Translations under genes and position numbers: made by a program | NCBI RefSeq assembly: GCF_036227605.1 | Contig: NZ_CP109487.1 | Coordinates: forward strand, 4,042,001-4,106,000 | DNA from: Streptomyces sp. NBC_01439 | Lineage (GTDB): Bacteria; Actinomycetota; Actinomycetes; Streptomycetales; Streptomycetaceae | Direction: 5' to 3' | DNA length: 64,000 bases | The notes under the pieces: model-generated | Told to the model about the DNA's origin: nothing | What the model saw: the letters and a program-made list of their open reading frames with translations, nothing else | The model's database searches: none | Shown here: in pieces, positions 33,771 through 42,536 of the stretch | How positions within the stretch are numbered: position 1 is the first letter of the stretch | Layout: every line of letters starts with the position of its first letter

Positions 33771-36290
33771 TCAACCGCCCGCCTTGTAACTCGCCGTGGC
33801 CTTCTCGAAGACATCGGTGACCTTGGACTGCTCGTCCTCCGGACCGGTGACCAGGACGACGTGGTAGCTACCGCCCAGCGCCACGACGAAGTTGCGGGCG
33901 AAGACGTTGCGGCCGGTCCCGTCGATCCACGTGTACCGCCCCGTCGCGCGCAGTTGCTGGCCCACCTTGGTGCTCTTCACGTCGCCGACGGTCGACCAGG
34001 TCGACGTCCGGTACGGGGTCAGCTCCGGCTCCTTGTCCTTCTGGTACGCCGCCGGATCCGGATTCCCCTGGACCTTGTCGCGGCCGGGGACGACCGTCAG
34101 CACGAACTGCCCGTCGGTGTACCGGACCTGACCGGACTCATTGATTCCGCGACGTTCCCACCCGTCGGGCACGGCGATCTCGAAGTGCTCCGGGTCCTGT
34201 TGGGTGGTGTAACCGGCCGGGGCGGAAGCCGGGGCGGCCGGTGATTCGGCGGGCGCCGTCGTCTGCGGAGCGGGCTTGGACTCGGGCGTGCCCGAAGGGA
34301 CCTGGGAGGGGCTCGGCTTCGCCGGCGCCTGCGCGGTGCTGCCCCGGGCGTCGCCCGCGGGCTCCTGGTCGGCGGCCCGGGGCAGGAACAGCATCGCGTA
34401 CGCCACCCCGCCGGCGAGGAGGGCAAGGATCCCGACGAGCAGGCTCCGGCCGAGGGCGCGCGGCTTGCGGGGGCCCGCGGGGTTGCGGTGGCGCCCGTGG
34501 ACCTCACCGCGGCGGCGTACGACGGGCAGCCGCGCCGGGTCCGGCTCCGGTAGCGGAAGCGCCCCGAACCCGGCGTCCGGCTCGGGCGCCGACCGTACGA
34601 GCGAGCGCAGCCAGCCGCGGAGCTCCTCGAAGTCGGGCCGCTCGGTGGGGTCCTGGCGCAGCAGCGACTCCACGATCGGGCGCAGTGCCCCGCACTCCTC
34701 GGCGAAGGCGGGCGGCTCCGCGCAGACCATCTCGACCAGCTCGGCGACGCTGTCCTCCGGGTACGGGGCGTGCCCCTGCACCGCGCGGTAGAGCAGCGCG
34801 CCGAGCGCCCAGAGGTCGGTGGCGGGGCCGACGGGGGCCGCGAGCTGCCAGTGCCCGTGCACGGGGCCGGCCTGCTCGGGCGCCCACCGCTCGGTGACGG
34901 CACCGACGACGGCCATCCGGGTCTGCCGCGCGCGCTCGGCGTCCAGGCCGGTCCGCGGCCCCGACCAGCCGCTGCCGGTGGGCTGTGACCGGTCGGGGGC
35001 GGCCGGGGCGGGTGCATCGGCCTGCCGGTAGCCCTGGGGCAGGGCGAGTTGGGCGGGCAGGGCGGGGCGCTCGGGGTGTTCCTGCGGTGCCCGCTCCGGA
35101 TCCGGATCGGGATCGGGATCGGGCAGCGGTACGGGATCGGGCAGGGGCTCGGGCTCAGGATCGGGTGCGGGCTCCGGTTCCGGCTCCGGGGCGGCCGCTG
35201 CGGGCAGCTCCGCCCGGCGGGGGGTCGCACCGTGCCAGGGCGCGACGGCGCCGGTCTCCGGGCCGCCGTACGGGTACGAGTACCCCTGCGGGAGGGTCGA
35301 CCCCTCGGGGCGGCGCTCCGGCGGCGCACCGGCCTCGATCTCGGCCGCCGCCCCGGCCCTGCGCTCCTCGATGACCCGGGCTGCGGCCGCCCGCGCCCCG
35401 GCCCGGTAGGCGGCGATGGCCCCGGCCCGCGCGGCGGCCTGCAGGTCGGGGCGGTCCTGTCGATGGCCGGGGGTGATGTGATCGGTGTACCGCGGCCCGG
35501 TGTCGTACCCGGGGGCCACGAGCGGCGCGTACGCGACGTCCGCCGGACCGGGGGTGGCGGGAGTCGGATCCGGGTCCGGCACCGGATCCGGGGCAGGAAG
35601 CCGAGTCGGGGCGGGGGATGGAGCCGGGATCGGAGTCGGAGCCGGCACCGGTGCGGTGGTGTTGGCGGTGGCGGTGGCGGTACCCCACGCCGTTCCTCCG
35701 CCGCCGGTGTCCTCGGCGCTCGGGACGGGGTCGTACCCGCACAGGGCCTCTTCCGCCGCGCCGACCGCGAGGCCCGTCAGCACGACGCGCCCGTCCTCGC
35801 ACACCAACACCGTCCGGACGGTGATGTTCCGGTGCGTCCAACCGTGCGCGTGCAGCACCCGCAATGCGGTCAGCACGTCCGACGCCACCTCGGCGGCCCG
35901 GTAGGGGCTCAGCGGTTCATCGGCAATCAGCGCGGCCAGCGGCCGGGCCGGGACCAGTTCGCTCACTATCCACAACGACTCGCCCTCGGCGAACACGTCG
36001 AAGACCTGGTCCAGCCGCGGATGGTCCGGGATCGAAGCCGCGGCCTGCGCCGCCTCGATGGCGCGGCGCACGGCCGGCAGATCGGCGGGAGAACGGCGGG
36101 CCGCCGGGACGGCCCGCGGACCGTCCAGCAGCTCCGCGTCCACGACCTCCGGCAACGGCACCTGCCGTACGAGGACTTCCTGCCCGCTGCGGGTGTCAAA
36201 GGCGCGGGTCTCTATCAGTTCGTACTCGTCGGACGGCGGCACGGGCAGGCGGTAGCGGCCGGCCAGGATCCGGCCCGCGTACTCCTCCAC
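33771..36290 (-). CDS. Membrane Ser/Thr pseudokinase with large insertion
   Basis: 839 residues. The N-lobe (residues 10-150) lacks a glycine-rich loop, and the invariant Lys position reads VLVRQVP. The HRDxKxxN loop reads THRNITVRTVLV (about 153-163) and DFG reads LTGLAVG (171-177). A 280-residue Pro/Ala/Asp/Glu-rich insertion follows before the C-lobe resumes at WAPEQ...DLWALGALLYRAVQG (about 469-506). One membrane helix lies near 612-634, then a Pro/Ala linker and an extracytoplasmic domain (HFEIAVPDGWERRGI). The missing catalytic Asp, metal-binding Asp and Lys indicate no phosphotransfer. It sits between two intact kinases, suggesting a regulatory or scaffold role. Confidence 0.88.
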   Translation of the reverse strand: MEEYAGRILAGRYRLPVPPSDEYELIETRAFDTRSGQEVLVRQVPLPEVVDAELLDGPRAVPAARRSPADLPAVRRAIEAAQAAASIPDHPRLDQVFDVFAEGESLWIVSELVPARPLAALIADEPLSPYRAAEVASDVLTALRVLHAHGWTHRNITVRTVLVCEDGRVVLTGLAVGAAEEALCGYDPVPSAEDTGGGGTAWGTATATANTTAPVPAPTPIPAPSPAPTRLPAPDPVPDPDPTPATPGPADVAYAPLVAPGYDTGPRYTDHITPGHRQDRPDLQAAARAGAIAAYRAGARAAAARVIEERRAGAAAEIEAGAPPERRPEGSTLPQGYSYPYGGPETGAVAPWHGATPRRAELPAAAAPEPEPEPAPDPEPEPLPDPVPLPDPDPDPDPERAPQEHPERPALPAQLALPQGYRQADAPAPAAPDRSQPTGSGWSGPRTGLDAERARQTRMAVVGAVTERWAPEQAGPVHGHWQLAAPVGPATDLWALGALLYRAVQGHAPYPEDSVAELVEMVCAEPPAFAEECGALRPIVESLLRQDPTERPDFEELRGWLRSLVRSAPEPDAGFGALPLPEPDPARLPVVRRRGEVHGRHRNPAGPRKPRALGRSLLVGILALLAGGVAYAMLFLPRAADQEPAGDARGSTAQAPAKPSPSQVPSGTPESKPAPQTTAPAESPAAPASAPAGYTTQQDPEHFEIAVPDGWERRGINESGQVRYTDGQFVLTVVPGRDKVQGNPDPAAYQKDKEPELTPYRTSTWSTVGDVKSTKVGQQLRATGRYTWIDGTGRNVFARNFVVALGGSYHVVLVTGPEDEQSKVTDVFEKATASYKAGG

Positions 36291-36368
36291 TTCGCCTCCC
36301 CCGAGTGCGGCGGGCTCCCCATGGCCCCTCCGACACGATACGTCGCCGGGGCCGCCCGCGTCCCGAGG

Positions 36369-39095
36369 TCAGCCGAGCGGCTGGAAGGTCTCGAAGGCGA
36401 CGTTGCGCATCTGGGTGCACTCGGGACCGTCCCACTGGTCGGCGGCGCAGCTGATCATGATGGCGTAGCCGTGCGTCGCGTCCAGCTTGAAGCCGCGGTT
36501 GAGCACCCGGACCTTCACGCCCTTCTGCTCACGCTCGAACTCCCAGTCGGCGACGGTCGGATAGCCCCGGTAGTCCACCACGTCGATGCGGATCTGCCGA
36601 TACCCCTTGCTGCCGCCGCGGACACCGGCGACCGAATTGGTCCATGCGAGGCGCGCGTCATCGCCCGGCTGGCTGGTGTAGTCGACCTGGATCCGCGGGA
36701 AGCCGCCGCTTTCACGGGCGTAGATGCCGCCGGAGTTGTCTCCGGCTATGGCGATCTGCTTGAAGCCCTCGGGCATCGCCATCGAGAAGTGGAACCCGAA
36801 CTCCTGGATCACGGCATATCCGGCCGGGAACGCGCCGCCCGCGCCGCCGGACGTGGAGCCCTGGCCCTGGCTCTGGCCCTGGCCCTGGCCCTGGCTCTGC
36901 TGGCCCTGACCCTGGCCCTGGCCCGGCTGACCTCCGGTGGCGGTACCCGTACCGGCGCTTGCGTTGCCGGCCGTCTCTCCCGTGTTCCCCGAGGGCTTCG
37001 GGGAAGTCTCCCCCGTCCCGCTGCTGCCGCTGCTGCCGCCCGGGTCCTTCGGGGCCGAAGCCGCCGGAGTGGGCTTGCCCTTGCCGCCCTTGCTCTCGTC
37101 CTTGGTGTCCTTGTCGTCGCCGCTGAAGGCGTAGACGATGAGCGAGCCGACGACCACCAGCATCACGACCACGGCCAGGGCCGTGAACACGATGGTGCGG
37201 CGCTGCATGACGTCGGTGAGCGGCGCCTTGACGGGGGACGCCTTGGACTTCGGCGGCTCCGCTGCGGAGACGGCCGTGGTGGCGGCCGCGACCGTCGCCG
37301 CCTTGCGGGCGGCCTTCAGCGCGGCGCGGGCGCGTTCGCGCTGCTCGCGGTCGCGGCGCTCACGTTCCTTCTTCGCCGCCCGTTCGGCCGCCTTCTCGGC
37401 CTTGTCCGCGGCAGCCTTCTCCACGGCGTCCTTGGCGTCGGCCAGCGATATCTGCCGGGTTTCCTCGGCTGCCGGAGCCGCTACGACCACCGGCTTGGGC
37501 TCGGGCGCCGCGAGGACGGCGTTCAGCATCGCCCGGGTGCGGGCGTCGTCGAGCCGGTGTGTCGGGTCCTTGGCGAGAAGGCCGTAGATGACCTCGGCCA
37601 ACGGACCCGCGTTCTTCGGCGGGTCCACCGGCTCGGTCATCACCGCCGTGAGGGTGGCGAGCGCGGAACCCTTGTCGTACGGGGGCACTCCCTCGACGGA
37701 GGCGTACAGCAGACCGCCGAGCGACCACATGTCGGCGGGCGGGCCGGGCTTGTGGCCACGGGCACGCTCGGGGGAGATGTAGGAGGGGGCGCCGACGAGC
37801 ATGCCGGTGGAGGTGACGGAGGGATCGCCCTCGACCTGCGCGATGCCGAAGTCGGTGAGGACGACACGGCCGTTGCCGGCGATGAGCACGTTCGACGGCT
37901 TCACGTCGCGGTGCAGGATCCCCTGGCCGTGCGCGGCGCGCAGCACGTCGAGCACCGCGAGGCCGACCTCGGCCGCGCGGCGCGGGGTGAGGGGGCCGTT
38001 TTCCCGTATGAACTCGGCGAGCGAGGGTCCCTCGATGAGCTCCATGACGATCCACGGCCGGCCGTCCTCGTCGACGACGTCGTAGACGGTGACGGCGCCA
38101 CCACTGCGGATCCGGGCAATGGCCTTGGCTTCGCGGAGGGTACGGGTGATGAGGCGCCGCTTCTCGTCCTCGTCGACCCCGGTGCTGAAGCGGAGCTCCT
38201 TGACGGCGACGGTCCGACCCAGGGTCTCGTCCTGGGCCCGCCAGACGGTACCCATCCCGCCCTTGCCGAGCACGGTCCCCAGCCGGTAGCGCCCGGCCAG
38301 CAACCGTCCCTCGTCCTGCCCGCCCGCGGCAGCCTTGGCCGCGGCGGCCTTGACGGCGGCGGCCATGGCATCGGCCTTCTCGACGACGGGATTGCCCGCG
38401 GGCTTCGAAGCCGGCTTGGCACCAACGGCCTCCGCCGTGGCCGACCCGGCCGCCTTGCTCAACCCGGGCTTCGCCGCTGTGGGCTTCTCCTCGCCGGGCT
38501 TCGCCTCGGGCGACCCCGCCGCCTTGCTCAGCACGGGCTTCTCCCCGGGCGCTGCACCCGCCCGCTCGGCCCGGTCGGGCTCGGTCGCAGGCGCGGCGTC
38601 GGTCCTCGGCCCGCCCCCCGCAGCCTCTGCGGCGTCTGCCGGCTCCCCGGCGACCGGCCCGACAGCCTTGCCCGGCCCGGGCTTCGCAGCCGCGGGCACA
38701 GCGTCAGCCACCGGCCCGGCGTCCGAAGCCGCAGACGTCTCACTGGCGGGCTTCGCCGCCGGCGACCCCGCGGACTTGCTCAGCACGGGCTTCACCGCAG
38801 GCGACCCCGCGGACTTGCTGAGCACGGGCTTCGCCGCAGACGCAGCATCAGCCTGCTCGGCCCGGGCGGGCTTCGCCGCAGGCGACCCGGCAGCGTGGTG
38901 GTCCGCCGACTCCGCGGTAGGCGCAGCGTCAGCCACCGGCCCGGCATCCGCGGGCGCAGCCACAGCCTTCTCGCTGCCAGACTTCGCCGCAGGCGACCCG
39001 GCAGGCGAAGCCGCGGCGTCAGCCCCGGACTTCTCACTGCTGGGCTTCGCCGCAGGCGACCCGGCAGGCGACTCGGTGTGCTCCGGCTTCGACAT
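36369..39095 (-). CDS. Membrane Ser/Thr protein kinase with long repeat-rich N-terminus
   Basis: 908 residues from ATG 39095 (MSKPEHTESPAGSPAAKP), which has AGAGGGGA upstream. Residues 1-260 are low-complexity Ala/Pro/Lys/Ser sequence with recurring GSPAAKP and KPVLSKSAGSP units. The kinase domain is at 268-530: LGKGGMGTVWRA, invariant Lys 299 in TVAVKE, HRDVKPSN at 395-402, DFG at 415-417. A Lys/Glu/Arg coiled coil (560-600) leads to a membrane helix at 633-656 and an extracytoplasmic Ser/Gly/Gln linker. The sensor-like domain at the end begins GFHFSMAMPEGFKQIAIAG. It is catalytically complete and first in the run of three genes. Confidence 0.93.
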   Translation of the reverse strand: MSKPEHTESPAGSPAAKPSSEKSGADAAASPAGSPAAKSGSEKAVAAPADAGPVADAAPTAESADHHAAGSPAAKPARAEQADAASAAKPVLSKSAGSPAVKPVLSKSAGSPAAKPASETSAASDAGPVADAVPAAAKPGPGKAVGPVAGEPADAAEAAGGGPRTDAAPATEPDRAERAGAAPGEKPVLSKAAGSPEAKPGEEKPTAAKPGLSKAAGSATAEAVGAKPASKPAGNPVVEKADAMAAAVKAAAAKAAAGGQDEGRLLAGRYRLGTVLGKGGMGTVWRAQDETLGRTVAVKELRFSTGVDEDEKRRLITRTLREAKAIARIRSGGAVTVYDVVDEDGRPWIVMELIEGPSLAEFIRENGPLTPRRAAEVGLAVLDVLRAAHGQGILHRDVKPSNVLIAGNGRVVLTDFGIAQVEGDPSVTSTGMLVGAPSYISPERARGHKPGPPADMWSLGGLLYASVEGVPPYDKGSALATLTAVMTEPVDPPKNAGPLAEVIYGLLAKDPTHRLDDARTRAMLNAVLAAPEPKPVVVAAPAAEETRQISLADAKDAVEKAAADKAEKAAERAAKKERERRDREQRERARAALKAARKAATVAAATTAVSAAEPPKSKASPVKAPLTDVMQRRTIVFTALAVVVMLVVVGSLIVYAFSGDDKDTKDESKGGKGKPTPAASAPKDPGGSSGSSGTGETSPKPSGNTGETAGNASAGTGTATGGQPGQGQGQGQQSQGQGQGQSQGQGSTSGGAGGAFPAGYAVIQEFGFHFSMAMPEGFKQIAIAGDNSGGIYARESGGFPRIQVDYTSQPGDDARLAWTNSVAGVRGGSKGYRQIRIDVVDYRGYPTVADWEFEREQKGVKVRVLNRGFKLDATHGYAIMISCAADQWDGPECTQMRNVAFETFQPLG

Positions 39096-39256
39096 GCGTC
39101 CCCTCTGCGATCGTGCCGCTGCTCCGCCTGCCCCAGCGGCTGAGCGACCCGGCGGCCGGGGCCCGCTGTAACCCGCCCCGGCAGAACCTTCATTCTTCCT
39201 CACTCCGCAACGGACGGGCGCCCCGGGTCTACGGTTCCCCCCTCCGCATCCCGGAG

Positions 39257-40963
39257 TTACAACGGAACGATGTCGGGCGCCCCCAGGCGCGCCGCGTCCG
39301 CCGTCTGGTCGTCCGGCTGGCGCTGCGACTCCCGCTCCGCCTGGACCCGCTTCTCGTAGTGCTCGACTTCCTTCTCGATCTGCTGCTTGTCCCACCCCAG
39401 CACCGGGGCCATCAACTCCGCGCACTCCCGCGCCGACCGCGTCCCCCGGTCGAAGGTCTCGATCGAGATCCGGGTCCGCCGCGTCAGCACGTCGTCCAGG
39501 TGCCGGGCCCCCTCGTGCGAGGCCGCGTACACGATCTCCGCCCGCAGGTAGTCGTCCGCACCGGACACCGGCTCGCGCAGTCCCGGATCGGCGGCCATCA
39601 GGTCCAGCAGTTCCTCCGTCAGCGATCCGAAGCGGTTCAACAGGTGCTCCACCCGCACCACATGAAGCCCCGTCCGGGCCGCGATCCGCGCCCGCCCGTT
39701 CCACAGCGCCCGGTATCCCTCCGCCCCCACCAGCGGCACGTCCTCCGTCACGCACTCCGCCACCCGCTGGTCCAGGCCGTGCACGGCCTCGTCGACCGCG
39801 TCCTTCGCCATGACCCGGTACGTCGTGTACTTGCCCCCGGCGACCACCACCAGCCCCGGCACCGGATGCGCCACCGTGTGCTCGCGCGACAGCTTGCTCG
39901 TCGCGTCCGACTCTCCGGCCAGCAGCGGCCGCAGGCCCGCGTACACGCCTTGGACGTCGTCGCGCGTGAGCGGCACCGCCAGCACCGAGTTCACGTGCTC
40001 CAGCAGGTAGTCGATGTCCGCGCTCGACGCCGCCGGATGCGCCTTGTCCAGGTCCCAGTCGGTGTCCGTGGTCCCCACGATCCAGTGCCGGCCCCACGGG
40101 ATGACGAACAGCACCGACTTCTCAGTCCGCAGGATCAGTCCGGTGCTCGAATGGATCCGGTCCTTCGGTACGACCAGATGGATGCCCTTCGAGGCCCGCA
40201 CGTGGAACTGGCCGCGTTCCCCGATCAGCGCCTGGGTGTCGTCCGTCCACACGCCCGTCGCGTTCACGACCTGCTTCGCGCGGATCTCGTACTCGCCACC
40301 CCCTTCCACGTCCCGCACCCGCACACCGACCACCCGTTCGCCCTCGCGCAGGAAGCCGATGACCCTCGCCCGATTGGCGCAGTGCGCCCCGTACGCGGCG
40401 GCCGTCCGCACGAGCGTGGTGACGTAGCGCGCGTCGTCCATCTGGGCGTCGTAGTACTGCAGGGCGCCCACCAGCGCGTCCTTGCGGAGCGCCGGCGCCA
40501 CCCGCAGCGCGCGCGCCCGCGACAAGTGCCGGTGCACGGGCAGGCCGCGCCCGTGGCCGCTGGAGACCGACATCGCGTCGTACAGCGCGACGCCCGAGCC
40601 GGCGTAGATCCGCTCCCAGCCCTTGTGCTGCAACGGGTACAGGAAGGGCACCGGCTTCACCAGGTGCGGGGCCAGGCGCTCCAGCAACAGCCCGCGCTCC
40701 TTCAGGGCCTCGCGCACGAGGGCGAAGTCGAGCATCTCCAGGTACCGCAAACCGCCGTGGATCAGCTTGCTGGAGCGGCTGGAGGTGCCCGAGGCCCAGT
40801 CCCGCGCCTCCACCAGGCCGGTCGACAGGCCGCGCGTCACGGCGTCGAGCGCGGTGCCGGCGCCCACCACGCCCGCGCCCACCACCAGCACGTCCAGTTC
40901 CCGTTCGGCCATCCGGGTGAGGGCCTCGGCCCGCTGCACCGGCCCCAGTGTCGCTGTCCTCAC
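39257..40963 (-). CDS. glpD: Aerobic glycerol-3-phosphate dehydrogenase
   Basis: 568 residues from GTG 40963, which has a GGGAGG Shine-Dalgarno. FAD binding: LDVLVVGAGVVGAGTALDA. Family segments are SSRSSKLIHGGLRYLE and LHRDLSRARALRVAP-like sequence, with LVVVAGGKYTTYRVMA in the second half. The C-terminal DAO_C domain includes RRTRISIETFDRGTRSA. It oxidises sn-glycerol-3-phosphate to dihydroxyacetone phosphate at the membrane and passes electrons to quinone. It is a single gene, divergent from the nucleotide-sugar dehydrogenase homologue. Confidence 0.95.
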   Translation of the reverse strand: MRTATLGPVQRAEALTRMAERELDVLVVGAGVVGAGTALDAVTRGLSTGLVEARDWASGTSSRSSKLIHGGLRYLEMLDFALVREALKERGLLLERLAPHLVKPVPFLYPLQHKGWERIYAGSGVALYDAMSVSSGHGRGLPVHRHLSRARALRVAPALRKDALVGALQYYDAQMDDARYVTTLVRTAAAYGAHCANRARVIGFLREGERVVGVRVRDVEGGGEYEIRAKQVVNATGVWTDDTQALIGERGQFHVRASKGIHLVVPKDRIHSSTGLILRTEKSVLFVIPWGRHWIVGTTDTDWDLDKAHPAASSADIDYLLEHVNSVLAVPLTRDDVQGVYAGLRPLLAGESDATSKLSREHTVAHPVPGLVVVAGGKYTTYRVMAKDAVDEAVHGLDQRVAECVTEDVPLVGAEGYRALWNGRARIAARTGLHVVRVEHLLNRFGSLTEELLDLMAADPGLREPVSGADDYLRAEIVYAASHEGARHLDDVLTRRTRISIETFDRGTRSARECAELMAPVLGWDKQQIEKEVEHYEKRVQAERESQRQPDDQTADAARLGAPDIVPL

Positions 40964-41086
40964 GGCTGCCTCCCGTTGGTGCGGATGAGATCCCGCTCAC
41001 ATGCCCCGTTCCACGATTCTGACCGCCCGCACCCACATGAGCCACCGCCTATGGACAACACAACGGTGGCGTTCACTCCAGAATGC

Positions 41087-41098
41087 GACATATCTGTC
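41087..41098. promoter_or_regulatory. Inverted repeat in the glpD divergent region
   Basis: GACA TATC TGTC lies in an unusually AT-rich stretch (41085-41112) between divergent glpD and the dehydrogenase homologue. ATAT (41090-41093) and ATAT (41099-41102) flank CTGTC. A candidate operator or promoter region only. Confidence 0.35.
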
Positions 41099-41191
41099 AT
41101 ATATAAGCCTAGTCTGACATTGCGCCAGCTCCCCTGTCCCCGGAGAACTTGCGCGGCAGCCCCCTCATGTCAGGGAAGGGACGGCACCCCC

Positions 41192-42421
41192 ATGCCCGCA
41201 GACCTCGCCGTCATCGGACTCGGCCATCTCGGCCTCCCACTCGCCCAGGCGGCCGTCGCCGCCGGAATCGAGACGGTCGGCTACGACAGCGGTCCGGTCA
41301 CGGACTCCACCCTCACCGCCGCCGAGGTCCGCCGCATGTCGGCGGCCGGCTTCCGGGTCACCACCAACCCCGCCGAACTCGGCCGGGTCCGCACGGCCGT
41401 CATCTGCGCCCCCACCCAGCTCGGCGCCGATCGCGCGCTGGACCTCTCCGCCGTCGGCGAGGCCGGCCGCGCGCTCGCCGCCCGGCTGCGCCCCCACACC
41501 ACCGTGATCCTCGAATCCGCCGCCCACCCGGGCGTCACCGAGGACTACCTGCGGCCGATCCTCGAAGCCGGCTCCGGACTGCGGGCGGGCCGCGACTTCC
41601 ACCTGGCCTACTCCCCCAGCCGCCACGACCCGGGCAACCGCACCCACGGCATCTCCAACACCCCCAAGGTGATCGGCGGCCTCACCCCCGCCTGCACGGA
41701 GTCCGCGCACGCCTTCTACGCCCGCCTCACCGAGAAGGTGGTCCGCGCCCGCGGCCTGCGCGAGGCCGAGACCGTACAGCTCCTCGAAACGAACTACCGC
41801 CACGTCAACATCGCCCTCATGAACGAGATGGCCGTGCTCTGCCACGACCTCGGCGTCGACCTGTGGGACGTCATCCGCTGCGCCGAGACCAAGCCGTACG
41901 GGTTCCAGGCCTTCCGCCCCGGCCCGGGGGTCGGCGGCCACGGCGTCCCCCTCGACCCGAACTACCTCCCCCACACCACGCGCACCCCCGGCCACCCCCT
42001 GCGCATGGTCGGACTGGCGCAGGAGATCAACAACCGGATGCCCCAGTACGTCATCCAGCGCTCGGCCACCCTGCTGAACGAGCACGGAAAATCCGCCCGC
42101 GGAGCCCGCGTCCTGCTCCTCGGCGTCACCTACAAGCCCGACCTGGCCGACCAGGAGGGCTCCCCGGCCCGCGAGATCGCCAGCCGCCTCCTCGACCTGG
42201 GCGCGCTGATCAGCTACCACGACCCGTACATCACGGGCTGGCGGGTCAGGGACCAGCCGGTCCCCCGCGCCGAGTCGCTCTACGAGGCCGCCGCGAACGC
42301 GGACCTGACCATCCTGCTCCAGCACCACCGCACCTACGACATGCAGGGCCTCGCCGTGAAGGCCCAGCTGCTCCTGGACACCCGCGGCGCCAGCCCGGTG
42401 GGCGCGGCCCACCGCCTCTGA
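41192..42421 (+). CDS. UDP-sugar dehydrogenase homologue with eroded active site
   Basis: 409 residues, full length for the UDP-glucose/GDP-mannose dehydrogenase family. The NAD-binding site is intact (LAVIGLGHLGLPLA). The TKPYGFQAFRPGPGVGGHG region, the NYRHVNIALMNEMAVL helix and the C-terminal LLGVTYKPDLADQEGSP are all recognisable. The catalytic residues are replaced. The usual GGHC-x-P reads GGHGVP (Gly251 for Cys), the usual AExxKLxEN reads AETVQLLET (Gln196 for Lys, Thr200 for Asn), and SPER reads SPSR (Ser143 for Glu). Only Asp255 is kept. Four-electron oxidation via a thiohemiacetal is therefore impossible. It may be a binding protein or have another activity. Confidence 0.85.
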   Translation: MPADLAVIGLGHLGLPLAQAAVAAGIETVGYDSGPVTDSTLTAAEVRRMSAAGFRVTTNPAELGRVRTAVICAPTQLGADRALDLSAVGEAGRALAARLRPHTTVILESAAHPGVTEDYLRPILEAGSGLRAGRDFHLAYSPSRHDPGNRTHGISNTPKVIGGLTPACTESAHAFYARLTEKVVRARGLREAETVQLLETNYRHVNIALMNEMAVLCHDLGVDLWDVIRCAETKPYGFQAFRPGPGVGGHGVPLDPNYLPHTTRTPGHPLRMVGLAQEINNRMPQYVIQRSATLLNEHGKSARGARVLLLGVTYKPDLADQEGSPAREIASRLLDLGALISYHDPYITGWRVRDQPVPRAESLYEAAANADLTILLQHHRTYDMQGLAVKAQLLLDTRGASPVGAAHRL

Positions 42422-42426
42422 GCGCC

Positions 42427-42535
42427 GGAAAATCCCCCTGTCGATGTCCGACCGGCCTGCTAGCCTGCGGCGTCACTTATCTCGTACTTACACCCGAGGG
42501 GCGTAAGCACGCTCGAATCCCTGGGGGGATTTTCC
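42427..42535 (+). promoter_or_regulatory. Long-range inverted repeat masking a Shine-Dalgarno, with leader hairpin
   Basis: GGAAAATCCCCC (42427-42438) is the exact complement of GGGGGATTTTCC (42524-42535), which contains the Shine-Dalgarno of the gene starting at 42537. A -10-like TAGCCT at 42461-42466 lies between them, so only transcripts read through from the dehydrogenase gene would carry both arms. A smaller hairpin (CTTAC-A-CCC, GAG loop, GGG-C-GTAAG) is at 42487-42507. Confidence 0.55.
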
Positions 42536-42536
42536 A

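Noticed and set aside
35049..39143. A 1364-codon open frame on the plus strand across the kinase genes
   Set aside because: It is antisense to two clear kinase genes, and its Gly/Leu/Arg-rich translation has no domain. Long open antisense frames are normal in high-GC DNA.
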